In this document: positions 19,150 through 27,891 of the stretch, piece by piece
How the letters are laid out: every line of letters starts with the position of its first letter
Numbering within the stretch: the first letter of the stretch is position 1
From: Chara braunii
Taxonomy: Eukaryota > Streptophyta > Charophyceae > Charales > Characeae
Length of the DNA stretch: 29,537 nucleotides
NCBI GenBank assembly: GCA_003427395.1
Contig: BFEA01000269.1
Span: 1,426,012 to 1,455,548 of the forward strand
Reading direction: 5' to 3'
Translations under genes and position numbers: made by a program
Notes under the pieces: generated by a model
Seen by the model: the letters and a program-made list of their open reading frames with translations, nothing else
Database searches by the model: none
What the model was told of the DNA's origin: nothing

Positions 19150-20459
19150 CGTTTCGTTTTTTTTTGTTTTTTTTTTTTTTTTTTTTTCGTTTTTGGTTCC
19201 GAGTTTTGGGCGGTACCGGTCGTTGCAAGGTGGGTGCCCCTCCCGACGCGGCGCGTATACGGGAAGCACCGCGTCCGATAGCTGGGTGAGGTACTGGTGG
19301 TTTAAGGATCTCCGACCGAGTAACCAGCTCCCTAACAGTGGGAGGGCGTAACTTGTTCCAAGCATACAGGATCTGTCGCCACAGTACCAATTGCGGCCGA
19401 CGCTGAGAAAAGGACGGGAGGCAGAGACAGAGCCAAAAATCCTCGTGATTAACTAGTTTCCAGTCTGTGCCAAGCAGATATTCTGCGAATCTGATCCAAG
19501 CCTTTTGAGAAGTAGCCAACATTGCCAGGATCGGCCATTTGGCCAATAAGGCAAGGCCTTGTTGCTTTGGGTCCAGAATCCCGAGTCCCCCCATCAGTTT
19601 GGGGGTGGTAATAGGGCTTTGGTGCCCTGAATCAGGAGAGAACGAAATGTGAGTTTGGTCATGCGATCCTGGCCTTTCAGGCTCCTCACCTTCAGCCATT
19701 CCAGCCATTGGGTCTGACGTTGTGTTTCTAACACCTCCAGCTGGACCAAAAGGTCCTTAGGTACCCTGGCCCAATAGAGGTCCCCATATGGGTCCTGCCC
19801 CAGTCTGGCTTCTGCGTCCCGAATTGCTTGTTTCAAGCGGTCTTCTTTCTGCTTACGCTGACCGGCCTTAATCTGGGAAATCCCAAAGCCAGTATCCACC
19901 CAATCTTCGAAGTTAGGAAAAAGCCCTTTCGCTCCATCCCATTTCAAGACTTGGTCTTTAACCCAGCTGATGACTCCGGATCTTTCAGGTGGGACACATT
20001 CAGTCTGAAGGTTCCGGGGACCTTACTTGGTCCCCGGATAAAACATCCATCAGCACCAGATAATGATCAAGATAGGTCGGAAACCTGCAAATCTGACCAT
20101 AAACAGCGTTCCCAAAGGGTGCCTCGTGCAAAAAGCATGTCCAACCTCCGGCCAGGAAGTGGGGTATAAGGGTCGGGTGCTGGTCCAAACCACGAGTACC
20201 CAGAGGTATCCGGGGGCAAGGTCCCACTTGCACGGATTAAGAGATTCTGGCCGTTGCTATCTACGGTCAGTATCGCTTAATTCGTGTAAGTGGGACCTAG
20301 CCCCGGGTTGAGGATCCTAAAAACGTCAACTAAGGCGTAGGCTTCCAGTAACTCCAACATTCTTTTTCTCTTTTTGTCCCCCGCCGAATGCCGGTGATTG
20401 TTTAATTTTATTTTTCAATTTGGACCATTTGTTTGGGTGAATTTGACCCCGCCATAGCC
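19150..20459 (-). mobile_element. Antisense LINE family C fragment, internally deleted
   Basis: Read on the minus strand, it runs from endonuclease C-terminus (20459 downward) through the endonuclease-RT linker to RT-thumb sequence, and ends in an A-rich tail (T-rich 19150-19187 on the plus strand). The RT core is missing. The 5' side stops exactly at the transposase-end linker at 20460. An ambiguous base N is at 19145, just beyond the tail. It lacks the family A/B 3' hairpins and the zinc domain. Confidence 0.75.
19190..20459 (-). pseudogene. LINE C ORF2 fragment: endonuclease end, linker, RT thumb
   Basis: Minus-strand order: a GGVKFT segment at the expected place of GGDFN (about 20450); LELLEAYALVDVFRILNPG (about 20365-20309); SGYSWFGPAPDP and LPGRRLDMLFARG (about 20200-20120), the SRLD-type endonuclease motif; then the linker LYWARVPKDLLVQLEVLE and WLEWLKVRSLKGQDRMTKL (about 19780-19645). 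Near 19600-19630 it jumps to ITTPKLMGGLGILDPKQQGL and ALLAKW (19605-19530), which normally lies after the whole RT palm. About 1.3 kb of RT coding, including the catalytic motifs, is therefore absent. There are stops near 20300 and 20080 and a frame change at the deletion. Confidence 0.7.
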
Positions 20460-20497
20460 CTGTCTCTTATACACATCTAGATGTGTATAAGAGACAG
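20460..20497. other. Nextera mate-pair junction linker (two inverted Tn5 mosaic ends); assembly artefact
   Basis: Bases 20460-20478 are CTGTCTCTTATACACATCT, the 19-bp Tn5 mosaic end, and 20479-20497 are its exact reverse complement AGATGTGTATAAGAGACAG. The 38-bp palindrome is identical to the junction adapter made when tagmented fragments are circularised for mate-pair sequencing. It is not expected in an uncontaminated plant genome. It marks a false or unverified join. Confidence 0.97.
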
Positions 20498-22097
20498 GTC
20501 TGACTTAGGTATGGGGTTGCATTGATTTCATTTGAACTTGTTTGTTTGCTCTAGGTGTAGGTAGGTAGAAGGACGCCTACAAAGCAGTTTCATTTATGCC
20601 TATTTGGGATAAATAAAAAAGATCGTCTACCTTCTACTTACTATCTGCCCGTTTGTAAAAAAAAACTTGTCATTTTGAAAATGGTTAATCTAGTGAGTGC
20701 AGTAAAAATAATTTTAAATAAAGAAGACAAAGTTAAATTGATCTAGCATTTTTTTGAGGTCTGCCTGTTCTATCCCGAACGACCTTATCTACCTATTCAT
20801 GTCTAAATGACTTTTATTATCTATCTCCTCTGATTTCTTTTCGCCCAAGTTACCTTGAACTTAGGAGAAATAAGAATGACTGGAAATTACTCGCAGTGGA
20901 CATATTCTCTCTGGCTAAGAAGTATCTGGGGCGGGGGTTCGTTGCTTCAGGAGCCGGCCCTGTTATCGACCCAGAGTGGACCATTCTACGACGGGGGTAC
21001 TTGCTGATTCGGTGGAGACGGCCCAACTTCTGAGATTTGAGGTTTGTGCTCGGGCGAGAAGTACCCTAGACCACTTCCTAGAGGGAGAAGCATGCAACAC
21101 TTCAAGCAATGCCCCTGATCAAGAATCATTCGCAAAACAGCCTGTCATCCAAGAAGATTGAGAAAGTATGGAGACAGGTGTGAGCGTGCATAATCTTAGG
21201 TTGGCGGTAGGCTGAAATGAAAGACTTTGCCAACGCGTCTCATCAAGTCAAAACTGAGGTTGTTCGACTACCATGTTGGCAGCATCAATGTTATTTTCGA
21301 TAGCGAGTTCCTTGTTGGTGGTTGTTTGATTGTTTCGTGGCGTTTGACCTGAGGCGGTCAGATTGTTTTTTATCTTGTGCTATTGGACGCATCAAATGAT
21401 GATTTTGATTCTTTTAGAATATTTATTCCTATCAACTACAGTCGATCATTTTGATGTAATTATTTGTGGTTGTTATAACTTTCTGTTGACTGTGTATCAA
21501 GGGACTAGGATTAAGTTTGGGTTTCACGATTGGTTGAGACCGTCCTAGTCGACCGGCGTCCGCTTCGTACTTAGGAGATCGGCTCCCTAAGGAAAAAACG
21601 ACGTTCGGGTCCGCTTGGTCTTAGCCAAGCGTATCTATACTACAGCGAACGAGAAAAAGTCATCGACTGATCTACCTCTGTAATTGCATGTAAAAGCTTT
21701 CAGATGTGGGTCAGTAGCTCAGTAGGGATACGCCCTAAGGGTGGTGACAACCCCTTAGGGAAAGCAAGATATGCCCCGCAGAAACCTATCTTGTCGTAAG
21801 GGACCGCGAGATGAATATTATTTTTTTTACTTTTGAACATTTAATCGAGTTTAAATTCATAATATCTTTATATTAATTGTGTCGTATTCTGTTATTATTT
21901 TGGTATTCGAATTATTGTGTTGAGAGCTACCATTTTCATGTGCCATACTCTAATTGTATCGTTTATCATGAACCTTGAGGTATTATTTTGGTTATATTTT
22001 TGCATAAATTGTTATTGGTTCTAACTATTTTGAAAATTTGTTAACCCAACGTTGACTTAGTTTTGATATTATTTTGCAAATTTACTTAGTCATGCAT
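20498..22097. other. AT-rich DNA without a recognised gene
   Basis: Nothing here continues LINE C from the other side of the linker. A 61-codon frame at 20976-21161 has no motif. At 21550-21790 there is a cluster of small inverted repeats: GCTTGG/CCAAGC near 21619-21636 and CCCTAAGGG/CCCTTAGGG near 21733-21760. An A-box-like TAGCTCAGTAGG lies at 21715-21726 without a B-box. From 21800 to 22097 the DNA is very AT-rich. Confidence 0.4.
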
Positions 22098-22710
22098 CAG
22101 ATATTGGAATGGTCTTCATTTTGATCGATTGGTTTATCCGGACTCCCATTATTTTGGGATTATCCATTTTTTGTGATGCATGTCTATGATAAGAGTGCAT
22201 CTGAACAATTTTTGAAAATTATTTAGTTTGGATCATTATGAAATTTCGTGTGAAAGCATTTGTTGTAAATTGTATTGTTCTTCTTAAATATTTTTTAAGT
22301 AAGTTTTGAAGGCGTTATAATGTCATGATAAATTTCTGATGGATTTGTGAGTTTTGTAGGTGGTAGTGAGGCCCGCGCCGGAGCTATGTTTCTGGTCCAT
22401 AGTTGAATGTTGTCTTCCGGATCCTATGTGGTTTAAGGAAGGGAGACTACACTATCATTGAAAGGGAGGAACGTGTTGAGGTCTTATTAGAATGCTGGTT
22501 GTAGGGTAGGCGACTATCGTTTATCACGAGGAGAGGAGTGACTACCTAACCTCGTGTCGAGCATGGTCACCGTACCTCTATGGTTGGGGTCTAGCCAACC
22601 TCGGTTATTTGAGATGGGGCAGTTCCACTCTATTTGCAGAAGACTAATGAGGTATAAAACACTGAAATCGGAGGGAATGTGGTAAGGCTCGAATTTGAAG
22701 CGGGGCTTGA
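22098..22710 (+). repeat. Repeat Y, copy 1 (~613 bp)
   Basis: Closely similar to 27084-27697, same orientation, from CAGAT(A/G)TTGGAATGG to GAAGCGGGGCTTGA. Conserved blocks include TGTGATGCATGTCTATGATA, AGGAAGGGAGACTACACTAT and TATCGTTTATCACGAGGAGA. It contains a CACGAGG/CCTCGTG inverted repeat. No coding signal or known family is recognised. In copy 1 the sequence continues past the boundary; in copy 2 it stops at poly(A). Confidence 0.85.
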
Positions 22711-23459
22711 TGTCGAGATGTTATCCTCATATGAATTACACCACTCTTTGACGAAAGGACTCTATCTTAGTCCGATTCAGGCTCGAAGAAAAGAAAAGAA
22801 AAGAAAGAGTGAGTGTCATACGTAATCGTGCTTAGACCAAGATGATGGCGATTACAGTTGCTCACTAATTCATTGTTTTGTTCTTCACAAGGCTCGAAAA
22901 GTTGTTCACGGCGCTCAAGGGTTCCTATCACAATGACTCATGCCAATAAGATTACAAAATAACAAAAAAGTAAAAGTGACAAAGATGAAAGGAAAAAAAG
23001 TCGTTGTTTAACTGTTGGTACACCACTTATTTACAATGAGTTCAAAAGTAACAGGCATGATAACTTATGTGGAATGGAATGAGAATCATAACTTGGTCGG
23101 GGAACTTTAGACGAATGGTTTCTCTCATGAATGGTTGGTTCGGATTTTATCTGGGTCACCCAGGAGGTTGGTTATTTTGAAAGACCCGTCAGGGGGTTGA
23201 CCTGACTTTGTTAAATAAATGGATGTATCAGCCTACTGGGTTTTTGAAAACTAGCTGGGAGTTTTTCCGGTGTCATTCTGAGAGACTAAATTTTTTGCTT
23301 TTAGTGGCCGTCAGTAGGACGATGCTGAGATTATTCTGAAAAAAAATTCTCTATATTGAAGGTCTCTAGGGGCTAGATCTGGGTTCAAGTTTTGATAAGG
23401 CTTGCGAGAGACAATATCTGGTATTATTTCATCCACATATGATTTGAAATGATTTAACG
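22711..23459. other. AT-rich repeat-like spacer
   Basis: No gene. A short GAAAAGAAAAGAAAAGAAAG tract is at about 22786-22806. At 23359-23390 a GTCTCTAGGGGCTAGATCTG segment looks like a diverged version of the 41-bp unit downstream. Confidence 0.4.
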
Positions 23460-23577
23460 CTTCTAGAGGCTAAATCCAGTTTTGTTGTATTAAGTGAAGG
23501 CTTCTGGAGGCTAAATTCAATTCTGTTGTATTAAGTGAAGGTTTCTGGAGGCTAAATCCAGTTTTGTTGTACATTGG
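23460..23577 (+). repeat. 41-bp tandem repeat, about three units
   Basis: Units at 23460-23500, 23501-23541 and 23542-23577 share TTCT(A/G)GAGGCTAAAT(C/T)CA, TTGTTGTATTAAGTGAAGG. They are followed at 23581-23650 by two diverged units of a different repeat, AA(A/G)TT(C/T)CGGC(C/T)TAGTT(C/T)CGGA(C/T)GATT. Confidence 0.85.
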
Positions 23578-23650
23578 TGGAAAAGTTCCGGCTTAGTTCC
23601 GGACGATTATATTGTTGTAAAAATTTCGGCCTAGTTTCGGATGATTGTTG

Positions 23651-24540
23651 GAATGGCTGTGTGTTGTGATCGTTTGCTTTCACATGAAAATTTTTATAAG
23701 GATCCGGATTTGTTTTGATTGTGAATGACGGGGACGTCGTTCAATGGGGTCCGGGAATGCTGTCGGGGCAAATACCCTTGTTAGGGTATTTGCCGGGGAT
23801 TTTAAATGTCGGACGCTGTCCGACTTTTTCGTTGAATTGAAGGACTTGATGAGACTGACATTTGTCAAAATTTTATTCAGACATGACCTATGATTGAAAG
23901 ACTAAAAGTCTTTGAATTTTAGTCTGGACGCGTGTGGCATCCGGGAGTAACGGATATGAATGGCAATGCTTCGCTTTTGTCGAAGCCGCAGGAACGTGCG
24001 GCATGGGAACGCTAAAGTTAGACCTATTCTAGCAGTCGCGCGATTCAGGACCTTAGTAGGCTAAAAAGAGGGGTGCGCCGGGTATAGGGTCGCGACGCAA
24101 GGGGAATAGGAAGAAGGGTTTTTATTTCCTGGGTCGTGGAGGTTGACATCAAGCCAGGGGGTTGATAGGCCGATGCAGAGGTCACGCGGCCAACCGACAG
24201 GGCAGGGTCTGTCAGTAAGCCTATTAGGCTTCAGACACGCAAGTGCTGCAGAGCCGCAGGCAGGCAGGGTCTGCAAGGCCACAGCATGGGAAGAAGTAAT
24301 TGGGCAAGCTCTTCATATAGAAGAGTTGCTCCCTAGCCTAGTAGGTTATGATGCCCGACTTTCACCCAGCAGATACCGGGATCAAACCCGACTGCACGCA
24401 TCCTATTGGGCCAGCAGCCCAAGCAGTGGGCGCAGTTGATTTCGGCCTCACGATCATCAAGATCGCGGGGCTGAGATCTATCGCGCGCAGATCAGTATGA
24501 CCCGTGTGCTTTCAAGGATGACACGTATAAATCGTGAAAA
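23651..24540. other. Spacer with strong hairpins, no gene recognised
   Basis: A perfect 11-bp hairpin GCAAATACCCT/AGGGTATTTGC lies at 23768-23793 with a 4-nt loop, and GTCGGAC/GTCCGAC at 23808-23824. Segment 24300-24440 carries a minus-strand B-box-like GGGTTTGATCCCGG (about 24359-24372) without a clear A-box. Minor ORFs have no motifs. Confidence 0.4.
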
Positions 24541-24547
24541 CTTTGAG

Positions 24548-24620
24548 TCCATCGGGACTCGAACTCAGGTCTGTATTTCAAGAGTTTGTGGGTATACCAC
24601 GATGCGACGTGACCGTTGGC
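24548..24620 (-). ncRNA. Possible tRNA-derived SINE-like segment
   Basis: On the minus strand AGTTCGAGTCCC matches the Pol III B-box well, and about 45 nt upstream GTCGCATCGTGGTATAC is a weak A-box/D-arm match. T-stem pairing is poor, so it is not an intact tRNA gene. The middle part TTGAAATACAGACC recurs near 5510. A 9-bp hairpin ACCGTTGGC/GCCAACGGT (24612-24632) and (TAA)n follow on the plus strand, which is the wrong side for a tail of a minus-strand SINE; orientation stays unresolved. Confidence 0.35.
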
Positions 24621-24636
24621 AAAGCCAACGGTAAAA

Positions 24637-24640
24637 ATAG

Positions 24641-24671
<31 letters not shown>

Positions 24672-24677
24672 AATAAA
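24637..24677 (+). repeat. (TAA)n/(TAAA)n microsatellite
   Basis: AATAG(TAA)n passes into (TAAA)3 next to a 9-bp hairpin. It may be the tail of a retroposon or a simple microsatellite. Confidence 0.85.
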
Positions 24678-24766
24678 GCATCGCATTGCACGCAACGAAG
24701 TGTCTGGGGCGCTTCAGTCCCCAACGAACGTGACAACGCCATGAGACAGACAACCGTTTTCTGCTG

Positions 24767-25265
24767 AGGTAAGTGTTTCATTTTTTTATTTTTCTTTCTT
24801 TCCTTTTCTAAAATTTTTAGATTTTCTTCTTAAATTTATTCTAGATATTTTTTAGATTTTTTAGATATCAGATTTTTTTTTTCTTATTCGATTTTACTAG
24901 GCACCCGTTCGTTTTGATGAACGGGTTGCTGCTGTAGGATGAGCAAAATCGAATGAATCTTCGGCTAGGACATGGAATTATACATCGCCACACCCCCCCC
25001 CCCCCCCCCCCCCCCTTTTTCATTGAGGAGTGAAGCGACTAACCATCTGGCGCATGATGTTTTGACAAGGGACTATAAGTCCTCAAAAGGTAGCTGAGGG
25101 CGCCCGTTTTCACGGGCAGCCCTAGGTAAGTTTTTCTTATGTTTTCTTTCTTTTTGTTATTAGATTTTTTATTTTTATTTTTTTTTAAATTTTGCTTTAG
25201 ATTTTCTTTGTAAATCCTTGCCCCTCCCCTAAGGAGTTGCGCCTGTTCGTTCGTGGAAACAGGCT
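24767..25265 (+). repeat. Diverged tandem pair: GGTAAGT, T-rich tract, hairpin
   Basis: Module 1 (24767-24935) and module 2 (25121-25265) share the order AGGTAAGT, a TTTCTTTCTTT-type tract with AGATTTTCTT, then a hairpin core (G(C/T)(A/G)CC(C/T)GTTCGTT...) ending in GCTGC. The hairpin arms are ACCCGTTC/GAACGGGT in module 1 and GCCTGTT/AACAGGC in module 2. The GTAAGT sites resemble 5' splice sites, but no exon is evident. Confidence 0.45.
24900..25015 (+). repeat. Dispersed repeat Z copy 1 ending in poly(C)
   Basis: Bases 24943-24990 (GCAAAATCGAATGAATCTTC, CTAGGACATGG, ATACATCGCC) match 28621-28666, same orientation. It runs into 23 cytosines (24993-25015), where copy 2 has only a short C run. 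Confidence 0.65.
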
Positions 25266-25840
25266 GCAGCTTTCAGTGACGCGCCCGAACTTGGCGCTGT
25301 TGACGGGCGGGTGCGGACGCGCGTTGGGGCAGCAGGGAATGATGACCCTGTTGAGTTGAGCTTGACTCTAGCTTGACTCTGTGAAATGACCCCGCCCATT
25401 CGCTGCTAAGCAACGGGCTGGCTCTCAGAAGGAAAATCGGGAGGTAAAAGGGAAAAAAAAAAAAAAAAAAGTAAGGAAGGGCGGAGAAAAAAAAGGTAGT
25501 AGCCACGAACGTGGCCACGACTGTGGAACAGGTGCAGCCCCTAGATGGTTCTAGGGGCTGATGGGACTGCATCTGTTCAGTTGAACAGGTAACTCCGAAA
25601 TGACTGAATACAGTTGTTTCATGAGCACCTAGCCTGGGGAAATGGCCAGGTACTCCTAAAAACTGATGACCTTGGTTCACCTAGGGGAGAACCAACGCAC
25701 TGAGCTTCTGGCCATCGATTTAGATCGAGGGTCGGGAGCACCCATGAATTTTGTCTGGCTGTGGGCAAAGCAGCTGCCCACATGCCTTCGGCTGGCTATA
25801 AAAGCCAACACTTCACCTAGTAGCCTCACACTTGTGGCAT
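25266..25840. other. Spacer before repeat X2, with a TATA-like sequence
   Basis: A poly(A) tract of about 18 lies at 25453-25470. A hairpin-like CCCCTAGATGG...CTAGGGGC lies at 25538-25559. CTATAAAAG at 25796-25804, about 40 bp before repeat X2, could be a core promoter, but it is embedded in a small GGCT/AGCC inverted repeat and there is no independent support. No gene is recognised. Confidence 0.35.
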
Positions 25841-26886
25841 TGCTGCTGGGACATTCACTGGAGTGAATATTGGCTGGTTGCTGCATTCCGCTGGAAAGGA
25901 GATGCTGTTGGAGGAGTGGAGGTCTGCACAGAGTTGGAGGAGGAGAAGGGAGGCAACCATAGTTGAGGGCGGGGAACTTTTTTGCCCCACCCTTATATAT
26001 GCGCTATGTGTGTGAGCATGTGTTGCAGCCGTAAGGCGGCGGCAATGGCACTTTCGGTGGGGAAGTGCTGCCAATTTTTTTTGGCACATCGGCAGCGGCA
26101 CTTCGGTGGTGAGGTGCTACTTGATTGACGGCGTGGCGACATCAAGGTCTTCCTAAGGGGAGGTGCTGTCCGTTTAGGGGCACAACAACGGTGATTTTTT
26201 TATGAGCTTACGCTGCCAAAATTTTGGCACGGCAGCGACACTTTGGTGGGAAACTGCAGCAGAATTTTTCTCTTGGCACGGCGGCATGGTACCAGTTTCG
26301 ACGGCGCGGCGAGAAGTTGTTCCACTTTTAATTTTTGATGTGCACGGTGAAGGTGGACTATTTTCTCACGATCCCGCGGTAGTATGGGCTAACAGTGGTA
26401 CATCGTTGGGATCGTGCGGTGGTGGTGCGTGGACCGGCGGCAAGAAAAATGCAGAGTGAGTGCACACGGCGGCACGTGGTACATGCAGTTTCTCCCAGAG
26501 TCACCTTTATTTTTTTTTTGCGGAATACGGTCCGAGAGGTATTGGTGTTTGAGGCCATCCCGTGCTGCGGCGGTAACCCGGGACCAAGTGAGACCAAGTT
26601 GAGGGTCAAGATTTTGAGCGTGTGTGACGTGTGTTTCCCACATTTGGGAACTATCTAATGCAGACGTCGTGGTGAGAGGCGGCATGGACTTGTGGCTGGT
26701 TGGGGAGTATCCTTGGTGCTCAAGGTGCAATTGAGACTGCATAGGGACTGTCTGCGATATTGAGACCACGTGAAAACTCATTTGTGGGAACACCCTCCTT
26801 GAGGGCTATCTCGCTTGAAAGTTTGTGGTTCAACCTCTATTCTTTTAAACAGTTAAGAGATGACGCGAAGCGTGATTCATGAGAGA
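25841..26886 (+). repeat. Repeat X, copy 2 (~1.05 kb)
   Basis: Direct repeat of 18054-19108, offset 7787 bp. The edges are sharp: upstream sequences differ immediately before TGCTGCTGGGAC, and homology stops after CATGAGAGA. It is followed within 200 bp by repeat Y2, whereas X1 and Y1 lie 3 kb apart with LINE C and the linker between. Class unknown. Confidence 0.85.
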
Positions 26887-27087
26887 CAAGTACCTTCTCA
26901 TATCCGAGCTATCTCGCTTGAAAGTTTGTGTCCTCCTCGCCCGAGCACAAAGCTCGGATATGAGAAGTTGGACCGTCAGTTATAATTTTTGCGTAAACAG
27001 ACAAGTACCTTCTCATGAGAGACAAGTACCTTCTCATATCCGGATATGAGAAGTTGGACCGTCAGTTATAATTTTTGCGTAAACAGA
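26877..27087. repeat. Scrambled palindromic patch between X2 and Y2
   Basis: It contains perfect 17-bp inverted arms (26894-26910 with 26951-26967), a perfect 24-bp palindrome (27030-27053), an identical 47-bp direct repeat (26955-27001 and 27041-27087), an identical 30-bp direct repeat (26877-26906 and 27013-27042), and a 23-bp copy of X2 sequence (26806-26828 repeated at 26908-26930). This looks like template switching or an assembly error. Confidence 0.9.
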
Positions 27088-27711
27088 TGTTGGAATGGTG
27101 TACATTTTGATCGATCGGTTTATCCGGACTTCTATTCATTTTGGGATTGTCTATTTTTTGTGATGCATGTCTATGATAAGAGTGCATCTGAACTATTGCT
27201 GAAGATTATTTAGTTTGGATCATTATGAAATTTCATGTGAAAGCATTTGTTGTAAGTTGTATTGTTGTTCTTAAATATTTTTGAAGTAAGATTTGAAGGC
27301 GTTATCATGTCATGACAACTTTCTGATGGATTTGTGAGCTCTATAGGTGGTAGTGAAGCCCGCGTCGGAGCTATGCTCCTGGTCCATAGTGGGATGTTGT
27401 CTTCTGGATCCTATGTGGTCTAAGGAAGGGAGACTACACTATCATTAAAACAGAGGAAGGTGTTGAGGTTTTATTATAATGTTGCTTGCAGGGTAGGCGG
27501 CTATCGTTTATCACGAGGAGAGGAATGGCTACCTAACCTCGTGTCGAGCATAGTCATCATACCTCTATGGTCGGGGTCTAGCCAGCCTCGGTTATTTGAG
27601 GTAGGGCAGTTCTACTCAATTTGCAGAGGACTAATACAATTGAAAATACTCGAATCGAAGGGAATGTGGTGAGGCTCGAATCTGAAGCGGGGCTTGAAAA
27701 AAAAAAAAAAA
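27084..27711 (+). repeat. Repeat Y, copy 2, ending in poly(A)
   Basis: Direct repeat of 22098-22710, offset 4986 bp. Right after GGGGCTTG it enters 15 adenines (27697-27711), while Y1 continues with unrelated sequence (TGTCGAGATG). An A-tail at the exact end of homology suggests that Y2 arrived through an RNA intermediate, or that Y is the 3' end of a retroposon. Confidence 0.8.
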
Positions 27712-27739
27712 TACAGTCCCTTGCTTCCCCAGGGGCGTG

Positions 27740-27891
27740 GTCCCACTAGGAAAGAGGATCGGATCGAATGCTTGGATCTGGACGAGGTCGTGGAGATGTG
27801 CAGGAAATCGAGATTGAACTGCATTTTTGCATCTCTGCATAAAATACGTCCCGATTTAGGCATTCGATCCGATCCTCTTTGCTAGTGGGAC
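27740..27891. mobile_element. 152-bp foldback (MITE-like) element
   Basis: Terminal inverted arms 27740-27771 and 27860-27891 (32 bp, one mismatch) begin GTCCCACTAG and contain GAGGATCGGATCGAATGC; the spacer is 88 bp. No transposase. No clear target-site duplication. It may be a MITE or a hairpin-RNA precursor. Confidence 0.65.

Noticed and set aside
21708-21790. A-box-like TAGCTCAGTAGG suggesting a tRNA
   Set aside because: No B-box at tRNA distance and no cloverleaf can be drawn; the neighbouring inverted repeat does not fit a T-arm.
24993-25015. CRISPR or regularly spaced repeat arrays
   Set aside because: None is present; the tandem repeats seen are adjacent without unique spacers, and the genome is eukaryotic.
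25796-25804. TATA box driving a gene in repeat X2
   Set aside because: No coding region follows and X1 lacks it; left as a note only.
18000-26900. Repeats X1 and X2 as LTRs of one element
   Set aside because: The interval has no gag-pol, primer-binding site or polypurine tract, and the adapter at 20460 breaks contiguity.
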